Assembly (NCBI RefSeq): GCF_009754905.2
Contig: NZ_CP066775.1
Span: 1,116,001 to 1,180,000 of the forward strand
Direction: 5' to 3'
Source of the DNA: Mucilaginibacter ginkgonis
GTDB taxonomy: Bacteria > Bacteroidota > Bacteroidia > Sphingobacteriales > Sphingobacteriaceae
Length of the DNA stretch: 64,000 nt
Shown: piece by piece, positions 51,023 to 60,763 of the stretch
Numbering within the stretch: position 1 is the stretch's first letter
Layout: each line of letters begins with the position of its first letter
Position numbers and translations under genes: made by a program
Notes under the pieces: generated by a model
Database searches by the model: none
What the model saw: only the letters and a program-made list of their open reading frames with translations
Told to the model about the DNA's origin: nothing

Positions 51023-51427
51023 TTAGAAACTTAGTTTTCCGATACGTCGTAATAAGGCCCTTATGCGCGCTTCTACTTCGGCAGGGTTAAATGGCTTCAC
51101 AACAAAATCGTCTGCGCCGCTGTCCAGGCATTTAATGCGCATCTCTGAGCTATCTTCGCCTGAAAGGATGATGATTGGGATAGACTTAAAAAAGTCGCTT
51201 GCACGCAACTGCGCTATCAGTTCAAGGCCTGATAAATTAGGCGTATTTAAATCGGATATAATAAGGTCGGGGATGTTGCCGTTCTGCACGTATGACAGCG
51301 CGTCCATAGCAGTAGGGCAAATCTCGACGTCGTAGTTCTTGCTTAAAAATTTCTTTATAATGAGCTGCATGTACGCATCGTCTTCAACAGCTAATATCCG
51401 TGTACGTTCGGTTTCCGGTAGACTCAT
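51023..51427 (-). CDS. CheY-like single-domain response regulator
   Basis: A 134-residue stand-alone receiver with intact phosphorylation machinery: E15-D16-D17, acceptor D59 (I-I-S-D-L-N-T-P), S89 in the switch position and K111 (V-V-K-P-F-N-P). It has no DNA-binding output. It lies six bases upstream of the sugar transferase that carries a degenerate receiver-like domain, so the two may interact through receiver dimerisation. No histidine kinase gene is nearby. A 10-base palindrome (ATTACGTAAT, 51486-51495) lies 59 bases upstream of its start. Confidence 0.9.
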   Translation of the reverse strand: MSLPETERTRILAVEDDAYMQLIIKKFLSKNYDVEICPTAMDALSYVQNGNIPDLIISDLNTPNLSGLELIAQLRASDFFKSIPIIILSGEDSSEMRIKCLDSGADDFVVKPFNPAEVEARIRALLRRIGKLSF

Positions 51428-51536
51428 AAAAACATTACCAAGTAAGCGGCAGGGCGCTTAATGCTGATCAATGATAGTTTAATATATTACGTAATTATAT
51501 CAAATTGTTTTAACGTGCGAAAATTTCTTTCACACA

Positions 51537-52331
51537 TTAACTGAAAATTCTTTTCAGCCTTTTCCACACCGCTTTACCCAAACCGCCGTCTATTTGTATC
51601 CTGCGGTCGGTAGTCCATACAATAGCCCTTTTGCTGGTCACTTTATATAGTTTCCCAAAACCTTTGTTTTTTAACTTTAAGGCAAGCCATCCATCTTCGT
51701 TAGTTCCCGGCGGGTGGTTAAAACCATCTACCTGCAAACCATGTTCGCGGCGAAAGCCCGAATTAAAACCGTAAACATTTACAGCTTCTGTTTTAAAGAG
51801 TGTATTATAAACCCTTGTCAGGTCTGCAATATATTCATAGAAGAAATAGGTAAACCTGCCGGTGTTGCCAATCGGGATAAAAGAAAACCTGCCGTAGGTG
51901 ATGGCATATTTATCGCTATCGGCCAACGGCTTTATCATTTCCTCTATCCAATACTTGGGATAAACCGTATCGCCATCAGCGTTAAGGATATATTTACCTG
52001 TAGCGTTGGCCAGGCCGGTGTTGCGGGATACAGTAATGCCTTGTGTTAACTCGCGCACGCAGGTAACACCACAAGCGTTAACTAATTCCTCTGTTTTGTC
52101 TTTAGAATTGTTATTAACCACAATGATCTCTACACTGCGGTTTGTTATATTCGTTGCCAGCGAGCAAAGCGTTTGCACAATAGTTTGCTCTTCGTTATAA
52201 GCGGGGATAGAAATAGTAACCTCTGGTGTGCCGCTTTTGCGCAGTTTCTGGTAAGCTGCCTTCACTTCAGCCGGGTCAATCGTCCCGTTGATATAGCGGT
52301 TTAAGTAATCAGGAATTTGTACCGGCCTCAT
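51537..52331 (-). CDS. Family 2 glycosyltransferase
   Basis: A 264-residue GT2 with V-T-I-S-I-P-A-Y-N-E-E, E-I-I-V-V-N-N-N-S-K-D-K-T, S-R-N-T-G-L-A-N-A-T-G, the N-A-D-G-D-T metal site near residue 121, and T-N-E-D-G-W-L-A-L-K in the second half. The C-terminus is basic (W-K-R-L-K-R-I-F), perhaps for membrane contact. It precedes the response regulator by 109 bases on the same strand and is the last glycan gene before the T9SS adhesin operon. Donor and acceptor unknown. Confidence 0.9.
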   Translation of the reverse strand: MRPVQIPDYLNRYINGTIDPAEVKAAYQKLRKSGTPEVTISIPAYNEEQTIVQTLCSLATNITNRSVEIIVVNNNSKDKTEELVNACGVTCVRELTQGITVSRNTGLANATGKYILNADGDTVYPKYWIEEMIKPLADSDKYAITYGRFSFIPIGNTGRFTYFFYEYIADLTRVYNTLFKTEAVNVYGFNSGFRREHGLQVDGFNHPPGTNEDGWLALKLKNKGFGKLYKVTSKRAIVWTTDRRIQIDGGLGKAVWKRLKRIFS

Positions 52332-52395
52332 TTACTGTGCAAGTTAGCAAAGCACCACGAAAAACAAAACATTGGTACTTATTGGGCACGTTCCT

Positions 52396-53421
52396 CTAAT
52401 AGAAATCGTAACAACGGCGGGCGCCCTGAAATTTACCCCAAGTGTCATTCCTATTACCTAAGGTAGTTTCATAGCCGATGCTGCCTTCTGTTGTACCGCT
52501 CGTATTTGTATAGTTGAGGCGTGTGGTACTTGCATCATGGCTGATACCAAAACGCAGTTTCTCGCCGCCATCTCTGTTGATGTACAGATCAAATATAAAA
52601 GATAACACTAAAGCGCTCGGCCCGTCATAGCCAGAACTTTTGCGGTACCAAACGCCCGCGTTTACACCACGCCTTTTATATTGCATGCCCACGTTTATCG
52701 AATTAGAGGTCGCCTCCTTATAATACACAACAGAAGGAACCACAGATGAACGCTCGTCGACATCTACATCGCCCCGCGACAGATTAAACAGGTAACTCAC
52801 ATGGGCGGTAGTACGTATAGGTAAACGTGATACTACCCCGCTAAAAGATTCGTCCGGGCGGTTAAGGTGCTGCAATGCGGTACCGATCATAAAATCACCC
52901 GAGACAAAATTTACACCTGCCCCGGCGTCAAAGAACATGCGGTTGCCATATAGTGGCGCTTCCGCTGCAGACACCGACCCGGGCATGTATCCGGTACGCG
53001 CGTCTATCTGGTCATTAAATACCAGTTTGCTAAAATCTATCACCCGGTTAGTCAAACCTGCCTGTAAGCCAAATGATAAGACGTAATCTTCGGAACCCAC
53101 ACTGTAAGAGTACGTGGCTGCAACATTATTCTTAGTGAGATACGCTGTACCTTCAGTCCCGCGGTTAAAGATAAGCCCTATACCTCCGCCAAATTGGGGC
53201 ACTTTGTAGTCTATCGAAGCCGAATAATAGTTGAATCCCGCGCCAATATTTGACCATTGGTTACGGTAGATGGCATTCATGCGCAGGTCGCCCTCAAACT
53301 GCCCGGTAAGCGCAGGGTTAAGGTATACCGGCATATTAAAAAACTGCGAATACATATGATCCTGCGCCGATGCGTAAAACGTCACCAGGAAAAATGCTAT
53401 CGTTAATAAATATCTTTTCAT
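52396..53421 (-). CDS. PorP/SprF-family T9SS outer-membrane protein
   Basis: A 341-residue barrel protein: signal peptide (residues 1-19, A-S-A-Q cleavage), then the family opening D-H-M-Y-S-Q-F-F-N-M-P-V-Y-L-N-P-A-L-T-G, and beta-strand alternation throughout. In Flavobacterium johnsoniae, SprF-like proteins are needed for secretion or surface attachment of partner T9SS cargo with type B C-terminal domains, and are usually encoded next to that cargo. Here the partner is the giant protein four bases upstream in the operon. It ends with an unusual R-R-C-Y-D-F-Y. Confidence 0.93.
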   Translation of the reverse strand: MKRYLLTIAFFLVTFYASAQDHMYSQFFNMPVYLNPALTGQFEGDLRMNAIYRNQWSNIGAGFNYYSASIDYKVPQFGGGIGLIFNRGTEGTAYLTKNNVAATYSYSVGSEDYVLSFGLQAGLTNRVIDFSKLVFNDQIDARTGYMPGSVSAAEAPLYGNRMFFDAGAGVNFVSGDFMIGTALQHLNRPDESFSGVVSRLPIRTTAHVSYLFNLSRGDVDVDERSSVVPSVVYYKEATSNSINVGMQYKRRGVNAGVWYRKSSGYDGPSALVLSFIFDLYINRDGGEKLRFGISHDASTTRLNYTNTSGTTEGSIGYETTLGNRNDTWGKFQGARRCYDFY

Positions 53422-53425
53422 CTAT

Positions 53426-56400
53426 CTACTTTAATAAATGTATAACACCGGTATGTTTAGGCGGCGAGCCGTTATAAGACATACCCTTCCATTCGTTACC
53501 GTTTATAAAGGTTCCGGTTGCCTGCCATACATATACACCCTGAGGTAACGGCTGTCCATTAAATGTGCCATCCCACGATTCGGTAGGGCGGCCTTTCTCG
53601 TCCAGTTTTGTTGTTTCCCAAAGTAATTGTCCGTAATTGTTAAATATTTGCAACCGCCATGCCTTTAAGCCCGATCCTTTAATGTTAAATGTGCGCAGGT
53701 CTTCATGGATGCTGTTCGGCATAAACGCATTAGGCAGGTAAACTTGTCCAGGTACACCGGTTATCCGCACGTAATGCACTTTAGTACTGTCGCAGTAAAT
53801 ATTGCTGGCAGTAAGTGTAACCTTATAAAGGCCGGTGTCAGCATAGGTATGCTCAGGGTTGCGCTGGGTTGAGGTCGAGCCGTCGCCGAAATTCCATTTC
53901 CAGCTTACCGGATCGCCGGTTGACAGATCATTAAAAGCGAAATGATAATCAGGAATATTGATCACGCTATCCGGCCTGGCCACAAAATCTGTAATGGCCG
54001 ATGAGTGTACTACGATGAGTTGTTCTTTACTTAGCGTTGCAGGGCAGCCCGTGGCATTTGTGGCAGTAAGCGTAACGGTATATGGCGAATGCTTATAATC
54101 ATAGACGTGCGTTGGGTTGATTTCTGACGAATGCGGAGAGCCGTCACCAAAGTCCCAGTCATATTTAAGATCCTGCAACTCGCTTGTGCTTGGGTCTGTG
54201 GTCGCGTTTCTGAAATGAACTTTCAGGCTTTTACACCCTGTAGCAATATCAGGCGTAAACGCTACAGTTGGTTGATATAAAACATTGATAGTGATAGGAG
54301 CGGCAGCTGCATCGGCTGTACAACCGTTAGATGCATGCAGTACCACAGCGTAAGTACCACCTTTTGTAAAAGTGTGTGTTACAACGCCGCTGCTGGTAGT
54401 TACCAGATTACTTGTACCATCGCCCCAATCATACCTGTAACCTGTTACACCTGTACTATTATTATGAAAAGTAACTGTGAGCGGCACGCAACCTGTACCC
54501 TCGGTGCCATTAACCAGTAGCCGTGGGAACGCGTTATCAGCAGTAGCAGTTATTGTAAATGTTGGCGTCAGCGCAGTGCCGCATTCGCTTTGCGCCACCA
54601 TGTATACTTTGTAATTACCAGGTTTCGGTATAGCAAACTGGGCGTCTGTCTTATCAGTTTTAACTAGTTTATTAAGCAAAGTGCCGGCAGCATCTGTCAG
54701 GAAAAACGTATAAGTCTGGTTTGTACCCGGCGAAAGGTTTTCAACATTAAGGGTGAATGGTGCACAGGTAAGCGTTTTATCTGGGCTAATAGCCGCAATG
54801 ATTTTAGACGGTTTGACAGTAATAACCTGCGTGTATGTATTTACCGCGCAGTCATTGCTTACTTTTAAGGTAACAGTATATACTGAATCTTTGCCGTTGC
54901 TTTGGGTAATATACGTTTGCGCGGGCGGTGCTTTAAGTGTAGAGGTAACGCCATTGCCGAAATTCCACAAATATTTCACACCAGTTTCAGGAGTAGTTGT
55001 GTTGGTAAACGTTACCTCTAATTTGTTGCAGCCAACGTTATGGTCAGTGGTAAACGCTGCTTTGATATCTGTAACCTGGTCCTCTATAACTACCTCATCA
55101 AAACTATCCGCGCAGGGCACCGCACCTTTTGATGTCCAGCGGAAGGTGTATGTCTGGCCGGGTACCAGGCCATTTGCTGTTGTGTTGTAAGCGGTTGCAT
55201 CGGCAAAAGAAACCCCTGTCTGGCCCGATGTCACTGTCCACAACCCTGTAGCTCCTTCGCCCAGATCGTTACCCTTTAACTTATAGCTGGTTTGTCCGCA
55301 AATGCGCTCATCGGCGCCTGCGTTTGCCGGCACTGTTGCTGGTTGCACGGTCACTGTTACTGTGGCCGAATTACCGGTGCAATTGTAAGCCGTAGCGCCA
55401 TTAAGGGATGTTATGGTATAAGTAACTGTTGCCGGCGCGGTACCGGTGTTAGTAAGTACCTGTTGTATAGAAGTGGTAGCGACAGGTGTATTTTGGCTAC
55501 TGAAACCTTTTATAGTATTGGCCGACGCCGTTGCAGTCCAGGTATATTTTGTGGTCGTTAGGTTCGATGTCAGGTTTATAGCTGTTGAAGACCCATTACA
55601 AATAACCTGCGTTAACGGTGTCGCCGTCATATTGGGGAGCGGCGCCACAGCAATAATATAGGTAAGCGGTGTGCCGTCGCAGCTGACACCATGCGGGGTG
55701 ATCACATAGGTTACAGAAGCTACTGCTGTGCCGTTGTTGATGAGCAATTGCTGTATCTGGCCAGTGGTGGTCGGCGTAGTGTTACCGGAGAAGCCTGATA
55801 GTGAAGGATCTGAAGCGGTTGCCGTCCAGGTATAAGTTATGCCGCTAAGGTTTGCGCTCAAATTGATATTAGAAACGTCACCACTACAAACTGACGACGG
55901 GGCAGATCCTGTTACGCGCAGTTCGGGCTGGATAGTAATATCAACCGTTACCGGCTGGCTGTCACAGCCATCATTATGGGCAGTAATCGTATAAGTTATT
56001 GTCACCGGCGCAGTTCCTTTGTTCACTAACCTGTCAGCGATTGTATTTGTACTGACACCGGTTGTTGGTTGCGAGTAACCTGAAATATCAGCTGTAGCGC
56101 CGGTCACGGTCCATGTATAGGTAGCAGACGGTATATTCGACGCCAGATTAATTGCTATAGTATTATTACTGCAGACGCCGGGATTTGCAGCAGTGGCAGT
56201 GAGTGTTGGGATAGGGGAAATAGTAATGACCTTGGTGATCTGGTTACCTGTACAACCGTTGGCGGTAGGGGTAATGACATAAGTAACTGTCCCGGGCGCG
56301 GTGCCATTATTAACCAATACATCCTGTATCTGCCCCGAACCCGACGGCGTGCTGTTGGAAACAAACCCGGTGATATTAGCTGCAGATGCAGTTGCCGTCC

Positions 56401-59245
56401 AGGTATAAAAAGTTGTATTTAAGTTGCTGGTTAGTACAACAGCCGCTGGCGAACCACTGCAAACCTTTGTTGGTGCATTAGCGGTAATAGTAAGTTGAGG
56501 TTGTACAGTTAGCGTAACCACTTGCTGGCTTATACAATCTCCATTGTGCACAACAATAGTATAGGTTACCGTTGCTGCCGCAGTGCCGGTGTTGACCAGC
56601 ACGTCGCTTATCTGAGTTTCTTGCGATGCCGTGGTGTGTTGTGTAAAACCTGTTAATGTACTCGCACTTGCCGTTGCCGTCCATGTCATGGTAGCTGCGG
56701 CAACGTTTGACGATAAACTTATCCCGGCGGGACTGTTACTACATAGGGTCGTATTGGCAGGTGTCGCGGTAAGCGATGGTGCCGCAGCAATAGTTACGGT
56801 CAATGTAAACGGCGTACCGTCACAACCATTTGCATGTGGCGTAATGGTATAGGTTACCGTCGCGTTAGTTGTAGGTGTGGTTGATGAAAGCTGATCTGTT
56901 ATCGATGAACCCGAACCTGTCGAAGCAAAGCCTGCCGCGTTTACAGAGCCTGTTGCTGTCCATGTATAAGTGCTGCCTGTAACTGACGATGTAATGTTAT
57001 AGTTAAAAGGATTGCCGTTACAAACACTCGCCGTAGCCGGGCTGGTGATCGTATTAACGGGAAATATCTTGAGTTGCTTAGAGTCAGACACCGTAGCGCA
57101 GCTGCCCACCAGAGTTGTATTTTGAGTGATGGTCAACATCACCGAACCTGCAGCAATATCAGCCGCTGATGGTGTATAAGACGAGTTGAAACTTTGCGGA
57201 TCCGAAAACGTACCCGTGCCGCTGGTTGTCCATTGCGGAGGATTTGTCGCCGTTGACGAGTTGCTAAGCGCCGCAGAAACCGTGGCAACGCTTCCCGGGC
57301 ATATCGGCAATATGGGGACTGTGGCTGTTATTGTTGGCGCGTTTTGGAAGGTAATATGTTGAGGCGCCGATGTGCTTACACTACAGCCATTGGTTTGTGT
57401 AACAGAAACGGTGTAAGTACCAAAATCTTTAAAGGTTATGGTTGGGTATTTACTTGTTGCAGAACCCGCGTCATACACGTATGCACCGCCCGTAACCGTC
57501 CACTGGTAGGTAGTTGGTAAGGTTTGAAATGTTCCCGTTAATGTAGTTTGCGTTTTGCTTCCGGCGGTAGCGTCAAACAAAAAAGTTTTGTTGGTGCCGC
57601 ACACAGAAAAATCAGGCGATAATTGCGCAACCGGCGGGCCGTTTACATAAATGGTATCTACATATACGTTAGATGGGCAGGTAGCGCCCGTTGGCGGAGT
57701 GACCTGAAGTTTAACAACATATTTACCGGCCGTTATGAAGTTAAGTACAGGCGAGTGGCTGGCTAACGTGGTGCCACCTCCCATGCCAAACCCGGTATTT
57801 GGTGTTACGGTATAGCTATAAGTGTAGTTATTATTACAAACAGCATCTATAGTTGACGCGTCTGTAATAGTGACCGGGCCCGGGTTACAAACCGTATTTG
57901 TAGACAAGTTAAATTTCGCAACCGGGGCGTCCTGCACACAAACATTGATCACTTTATCTGCCGGGGTACAGCTTGCCGTGTTAGAGTTATCGTAGTGTAT
58001 GGCTATAGTATGATTACCGTGGGTAGTAAATGTCCAGCTAAAGTTTGAGCCAGCCGCGGTGCCTGAGACCTTTACAACACCGTCTACCAGCCATGAATAC
58101 CTGGCACTCGCGTCTGTACAGTTAGTGCCGCTGCCATTTTGAGACTGCCCCGGCGAAGACGTATTTTTCCAGGTTGCAGCCGTGCCTGTACAAACGTTAT
58201 TGGGGCCTGTTAAGCTATTTGAAGGCGGAGCCAAAACTGCCTGTGATGTTACAATCGGTGCTATAGTATTACAGAAAGGTAAAGTTGCCGCAAAGCTAAC
58301 GCTGTAAGCATTGTTTGCCTTTCCGCAGGAAGATTGGCTGTAGTTATGAGAAAAATTACCGTTAAGTGCCTTTATATCACAAAAAGTGTAAGTGTTTGAA
58401 GATCCGTCGCCCCAATTGATGGTGTAAAGCATCCCCGGGTAATTGCTTTGCAGAGAATTTATGTCCGTAACAAATAACGCGGCGGCAGTAGTAGCACCAT
58501 TAGCTGTTTGCAGACAGACAGGGGCTTGTGCCTGGCTGCCAAAAATAGCTTTAGTTACGTTGTTTACAAGTACATAAGCCTTGGTACCAACAGATAGCGC
58601 CCCAGTAGCTTTTACAAATACAGTAAAATCGGTAGTACTTATGGCTGTAACAGAGCCATTCGCGTCAAGGTCAGTGGTATAAGCTTCATTATTGCCGGTA
58701 TTATCGTTTATGAGCCTTAACGAGGTAGTAACGGCATTCGTAGATCCGGAGAGAAAATAAAACGATGACGATGGCTGGCCGATACAATTACCAAAGACCG
58801 GTTCGGGCGAGGTTGCTAACTGTGGCGTTGTGCTTGCCGCTGCGGTAACCGCGGCGCCCGGAATGATGCTGAAAGCGGCCGACCCTGTACCCGTACTGGC
58901 CGGACTTGAAGTAACAACCCTAACTTTATAACCAATGCCAGCCGGTGTGCTCGCAGGGATCACCGCGTTTATAAAAGTTGCAAAGGAGCCGTTGAAGTTA
59001 AGACCGCTATTGGTACCTATTGCCGTTTGCGTGGCAAAACTGCCATTCGCGTCAGAAAGATATAAGGTAAATTTATTCGATTTGTCAAGACAACTGCCTG
59101 TGGGAAGGGAAATCCTGACTGCTATAGAAGAGCCCGGTGTATAAGGCCCCGGATCAAGCTCGGTAATAGATACCTGCGCATAGCTGCTTAATGAAAGCAG
59201 CATAAGAATTGTAGACAGAAAAGCTAAACTAAAGCTCTTAAGCAT
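53426..59245 (-). CDS. Giant T9SS-secreted Ig/PKD-repeat surface protein
   Basis: A 1939-residue secreted protein. ATG 59245 (M-L-K-S-F-S-L-A-F-L) gives a normal signal peptide ending S-S-Y-A-Q; an upstream TTG start is less likely. Order of parts: about 700 residues of Ig- and PKD-like sequence, six tandem ~96-residue Ig-like repeats (about 728-1300), one further domain, about five PKD domains (1390-1830; motifs W-N-F-G-N-G, Y-D-W-G-D-G, W-D-F-G-D-G, W-N-F-G-D-G), and a gliding-motility-type C-terminal domain (about 1832-1939; Y-L-P-N-A-F-M-P-N, L-Q-I-F-N-N-Y-G, W-D-G-T-F-N-G, G-V-Y-V-W). That domain targets the T9SS (type B signal). Probably an adhesin or matrix protein. Cotranscribed with the PorP/SprF gene. 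Confidence 0.92.
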   Translation of the reverse strand: MLKSFSLAFLSTILMLLSLSSYAQVSITELDPGPYTPGSSIAVRISLPTGSCLDKSNKFTLYLSDANGSFATQTAIGTNSGLNFNGSFATFINAVIPASTPAGIGYKVRVVTSSPASTGTGSAAFSIIPGAAVTAAASTTPQLATSPEPVFGNCIGQPSSSFYFLSGSTNAVTTSLRLINDNTGNNEAYTTDLDANGSVTAISTTDFTVFVKATGALSVGTKAYVLVNNVTKAIFGSQAQAPVCLQTANGATTAAALFVTDINSLQSNYPGMLYTINWGDGSSNTYTFCDIKALNGNFSHNYSQSSCGKANNAYSVSFAATLPFCNTIAPIVTSQAVLAPPSNSLTGPNNVCTGTAATWKNTSSPGQSQNGSGTNCTDASARYSWLVDGVVKVSGTAAGSNFSWTFTTHGNHTIAIHYDNSNTASCTPADKVINVCVQDAPVAKFNLSTNTVCNPGPVTITDASTIDAVCNNNYTYSYTVTPNTGFGMGGGTTLASHSPVLNFITAGKYVVKLQVTPPTGATCPSNVYVDTIYVNGPPVAQLSPDFSVCGTNKTFLFDATAGSKTQTTLTGTFQTLPTTYQWTVTGGAYVYDAGSATSKYPTITFKDFGTYTVSVTQTNGCSVSTSAPQHITFQNAPTITATVPILPICPGSVATVSAALSNSSTATNPPQWTTSGTGTFSDPQSFNSSYTPSAADIAAGSVMLTITQNTTLVGSCATVSDSKQLKIFPVNTITSPATASVCNGNPFNYNITSSVTGSTYTWTATGSVNAAGFASTGSGSSITDQLSSTTPTTNATVTYTITPHANGCDGTPFTLTVTIAAAPSLTATPANTTLCSNSPAGISLSSNVAAATMTWTATASASTLTGFTQHTTASQETQISDVLVNTGTAAATVTYTIVVHNGDCISQQVVTLTVQPQLTITANAPTKVCSGSPAAVVLTSNLNTTFYTWTATASAANITGFVSNSTPSGSGQIQDVLVNNGTAPGTVTYVITPTANGCTGNQITKVITISPIPTLTATAANPGVCSNNTIAINLASNIPSATYTWTVTGATADISGYSQPTTGVSTNTIADRLVNKGTAPVTITYTITAHNDGCDSQPVTVDITIQPELRVTGSAPSSVCSGDVSNINLSANLSGITYTWTATASDPSLSGFSGNTTPTTTGQIQQLLINNGTAVASVTYVITPHGVSCDGTPLTYIIAVAPLPNMTATPLTQVICNGSSTAINLTSNLTTTKYTWTATASANTIKGFSSQNTPVATTSIQQVLTNTGTAPATVTYTITSLNGATAYNCTGNSATVTVTVQPATVPANAGADERICGQTSYKLKGNDLGEGATGLWTVTSGQTGVSFADATAYNTTANGLVPGQTYTFRWTSKGAVPCADSFDEVVIEDQVTDIKAAFTTDHNVGCNKLEVTFTNTTTPETGVKYLWNFGNGVTSTLKAPPAQTYITQSNGKDSVYTVTLKVSNDCAVNTYTQVITVKPSKIIAAISPDKTLTCAPFTLNVENLSPGTNQTYTFFLTDAAGTLLNKLVKTDKTDAQFAIPKPGNYKVYMVAQSECGTALTPTFTITATADNAFPRLLVNGTEGTGCVPLTVTFHNNSTGVTGYRYDWGDGTSNLVTTSSGVVTHTFTKGGTYAVVLHASNGCTADAAAAPITINVLYQPTVAFTPDIATGCKSLKVHFRNATTDPSTSELQDLKYDWDFGDGSPHSSEINPTHVYDYKHSPYTVTLTATNATGCPATLSKEQLIVVHSSAITDFVARPDSVINIPDYHFAFNDLSTGDPVSWKWNFGDGSTSTQRNPEHTYADTGLYKVTLTASNIYCDSTKVHYVRITGVPGQVYLPNAFMPNSIHEDLRTFNIKGSGLKAWRLQIFNNYGQLLWETTKLDEKGRPTESWDGTFNGQPLPQGVYVWQATGTFINGNEWKGMSYNGSPPKHTGVIHLLK
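55340..57062 (-). repeat. Six tandem ~287-bp coding repeats (Ig-like domains)
   Basis: Six units of about 95-97 codons. Each carries a V-C-S/N-G/S-x-x block near the start, then Y-T-W-T-A-T, N-x-G-T-A-x-x-x-V-T-Y-x-I, a Cys, and a terminal V-T-V/I-x-P. Unit starts lie near 57062, 56782, 56505, 56210, 55925 and 55635. The units differ clearly at the amino-acid level, so they are old copies rather than recent expansions. They give the protein a rod-like shape and a substrate for recombinational length change. Confidence 0.85.
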
Positions 59246-59375
59246 TCGCAACGTACCTGTATAATTAATCAATAATTAAAAAAACCGGGACACCACTGTA
59301 CCGGGGTATTGATAATCGTGACAGGTACCGGTGCCTTAATCACCGTATACGAGTTTTACTTCAATTAGGTTGCTA

Positions 59376-59407
59376 CAAAGATGAAAATTATTATCCGTGA
59401 GGTAAAA
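59376..59407 (-). promoter_or_regulatory. Candidate promoter of the T9SS adhesin operon
   Basis: On the minus strand TTTT (plus 59404-59407) and CATCTTTG (plus 59376-59383) are spaced by 20 bases. Each differs by one base from the TTTG and TAnnTTTG boxes. It would give a leader of about 120 bases before 59245, containing a near-palindrome (AGGTACCGGTGCCT, 59324-59337). The rest of the 258-base gap (59246-59503) shows nothing else. Confidence 0.3.
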
Positions 59408-59503
59408 CTTTCTGCTCTAAATATTAACCCAAACGAAGTAATTTTACTTTTATTTTACAAGTCGGAAAGTTCTATCCTTCAAATTGTTACGCTGGCAATA
59501 AAT

Positions 59504-60742
59504 TTAACCAAAGAACAAGTAGCCCACAAGAATAGCGGTGATTACTCCGGCCAGGTCGGCAAATAAACTAGCCGGCAAAGCGTAGCGGGTTTTCTTGATA
59601 CCGATGGCACCGAAATAGAGGGCAATGATATAAAATATAGTATCAGAAGACCCATAGAGAATGCTTGATAAATGCCCAACAAAGCCGTCTGCACCCTTGC
59701 TTTTCATCAGGGATATCATCATAGCTTTAGCAGCCGCGCCGCTCATTGGCCGTACCAATACAATGGGTATCACGTCAACAAAACGGGTGTCGGGTAAAAA
59801 GAAATGAAACAGGTAACGGAAACCATCGGCCACAGCGTCTAAAATTCCGCAGGTGCGCACCAGGCTAATGGCAGCCAAAAGCCCGACCAGGTAAGGGATA
59901 ATACGGACCGAAGTTTCGAAGCCGCCTTTGGCCCCTTCAATAAAGGTCTCAAAAACATTTACCTTTTTATACAGTCCGCCTAATACAAACAGGGTAGGGA
60001 TAACCAGTAAGGTAACGTTGCTGAATACTTTGGAAACCAGGCTGATCTGCTCCCTCGACAAATATTCAGTAAAATAGAAAACCACGCCGCCTATAAATAG
60101 AGTAAGCGTGCCCAGCCAAAGCAAAATCACCCTGTCGAACAAGTTGATGCGCTGTTTAATGGCTACAATGATGAGACCTGTCATTGTCGACACATACGTA
60201 GCGATGATGATGGGAATAAAAATATCGCTTGGGTCTTTAGCACCTAAGATAAATCGCTGGGCGATTACCCCAACAGGCAAAAGAGTTAGACCCGACGCGT
60301 GGAGCACCATAAACATGATCTGCGCGTTTGAGGCTGTTTCTTTCTGCGGGTTTAACTCCTGCAGGCTTTCCATGGCTTTTATACCCATAGGTGTAGCGGC
60401 ACTGTCGAGCCCTAACAAATTAGCCGAATAGTTCATTAGCATAGCGCCGTTAGCCGGGTGGTCCTTCGGCACTTCCGGAAACAGCCGATTAAAGAACGGG
60501 CCAACCAGGCGCGACAGGAAATTAATGGCACCAGCCTTTTCGCCAATATTCATAATGCCCAACCAAAAAGCCATTGTGCCTGCAAGCGGTAAGGCAAAAT
60601 CCATCACAGACGCTTTTGTAGAATCGAACAGACCCTCAACCATCATTTTAAAGATGTCGGTGTCGCCGAAGAAAACGAGGCGTATAAGTCCGAAGAAAAA
60701 CGCCACTACGAAAAAAGCTATCCAGATATAATTTAACGCCAT
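59504..60742 (-). CDS. SpmA-SpmB fused nucleoside-recognition (Gate) membrane protein
   Basis: A 412-residue membrane protein formed of two related halves. The SpmA-like half has M-N-Y-S-A-N-L-L-G-L-D-S-A-A-T-P-M-G-I-K-A-M. The SpmB-like half has R-P-M-S-G-A-A-A-K-A-M and S-S-I-L-Y-G-S-S-D-T-I-F-Y. In Bacillus these are two proteins of spore maturation; in Bacteroidota the fused form is common and has no sporulation role. Function is not established. It is the first gene after the glycan/adhesin region and appears to be ordinary chromosomal background, in an apparent operon with the GNAT gene 21 bases upstream. Confidence 0.88.
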   Translation of the reverse strand: MALNYIWIAFFVVAFFFGLIRLVFFGDTDIFKMMVEGLFDSTKASVMDFALPLAGTMAFWLGIMNIGEKAGAINFLSRLVGPFFNRLFPEVPKDHPANGAMLMNYSANLLGLDSAATPMGIKAMESLQELNPQKETASNAQIMFMVLHASGLTLLPVGVIAQRFILGAKDPSDIFIPIIIATYVSTMTGLIIVAIKQRINLFDRVILLWLGTLTLFIGGVVFYFTEYLSREQISLVSKVFSNVTLLVIPTLFVLGGLYKKVNVFETFIEGAKGGFETSVRIIPYLVGLLAAISLVRTCGILDAVADGFRYLFHFFLPDTRFVDVIPIVLVRPMSGAAAKAMMISLMKSKGADGFVGHLSSILYGSSDTIFYIIALYFGAIGIKKTRYALPASLFADLAGVITAILVGYLFFG

Positions 60743-60763
60743 ATAATCTATTGGGCAGTTAAT

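Noticed and set aside
54753..55190. Long open frame on the plus strand inside the giant adhesin gene
   Set aside because: It lies antisense to a clear, domain-rich gene and encodes nothing recognisable; repeat-rich Thr/Val codons give such shadow frames.
55340..57062. CRISPR-like or satellite array
   Set aside because: The periodicity is about 287 bp, in frame, and encodes Ig-like domains with diverged sequence, so these are protein repeats.
60108..60431. Plus-strand open frame opposite the SpmA-SpmB gene
   Set aside because: Antisense shadow of a well-supported membrane protein gene; no start context or family.
59504..60742. Evidence of sporulation from the SpmA/SpmB-like gene
   Set aside because: Fused SpmA-SpmB proteins are widespread in non-sporulating Bacteroidota; no other spore gene is present.
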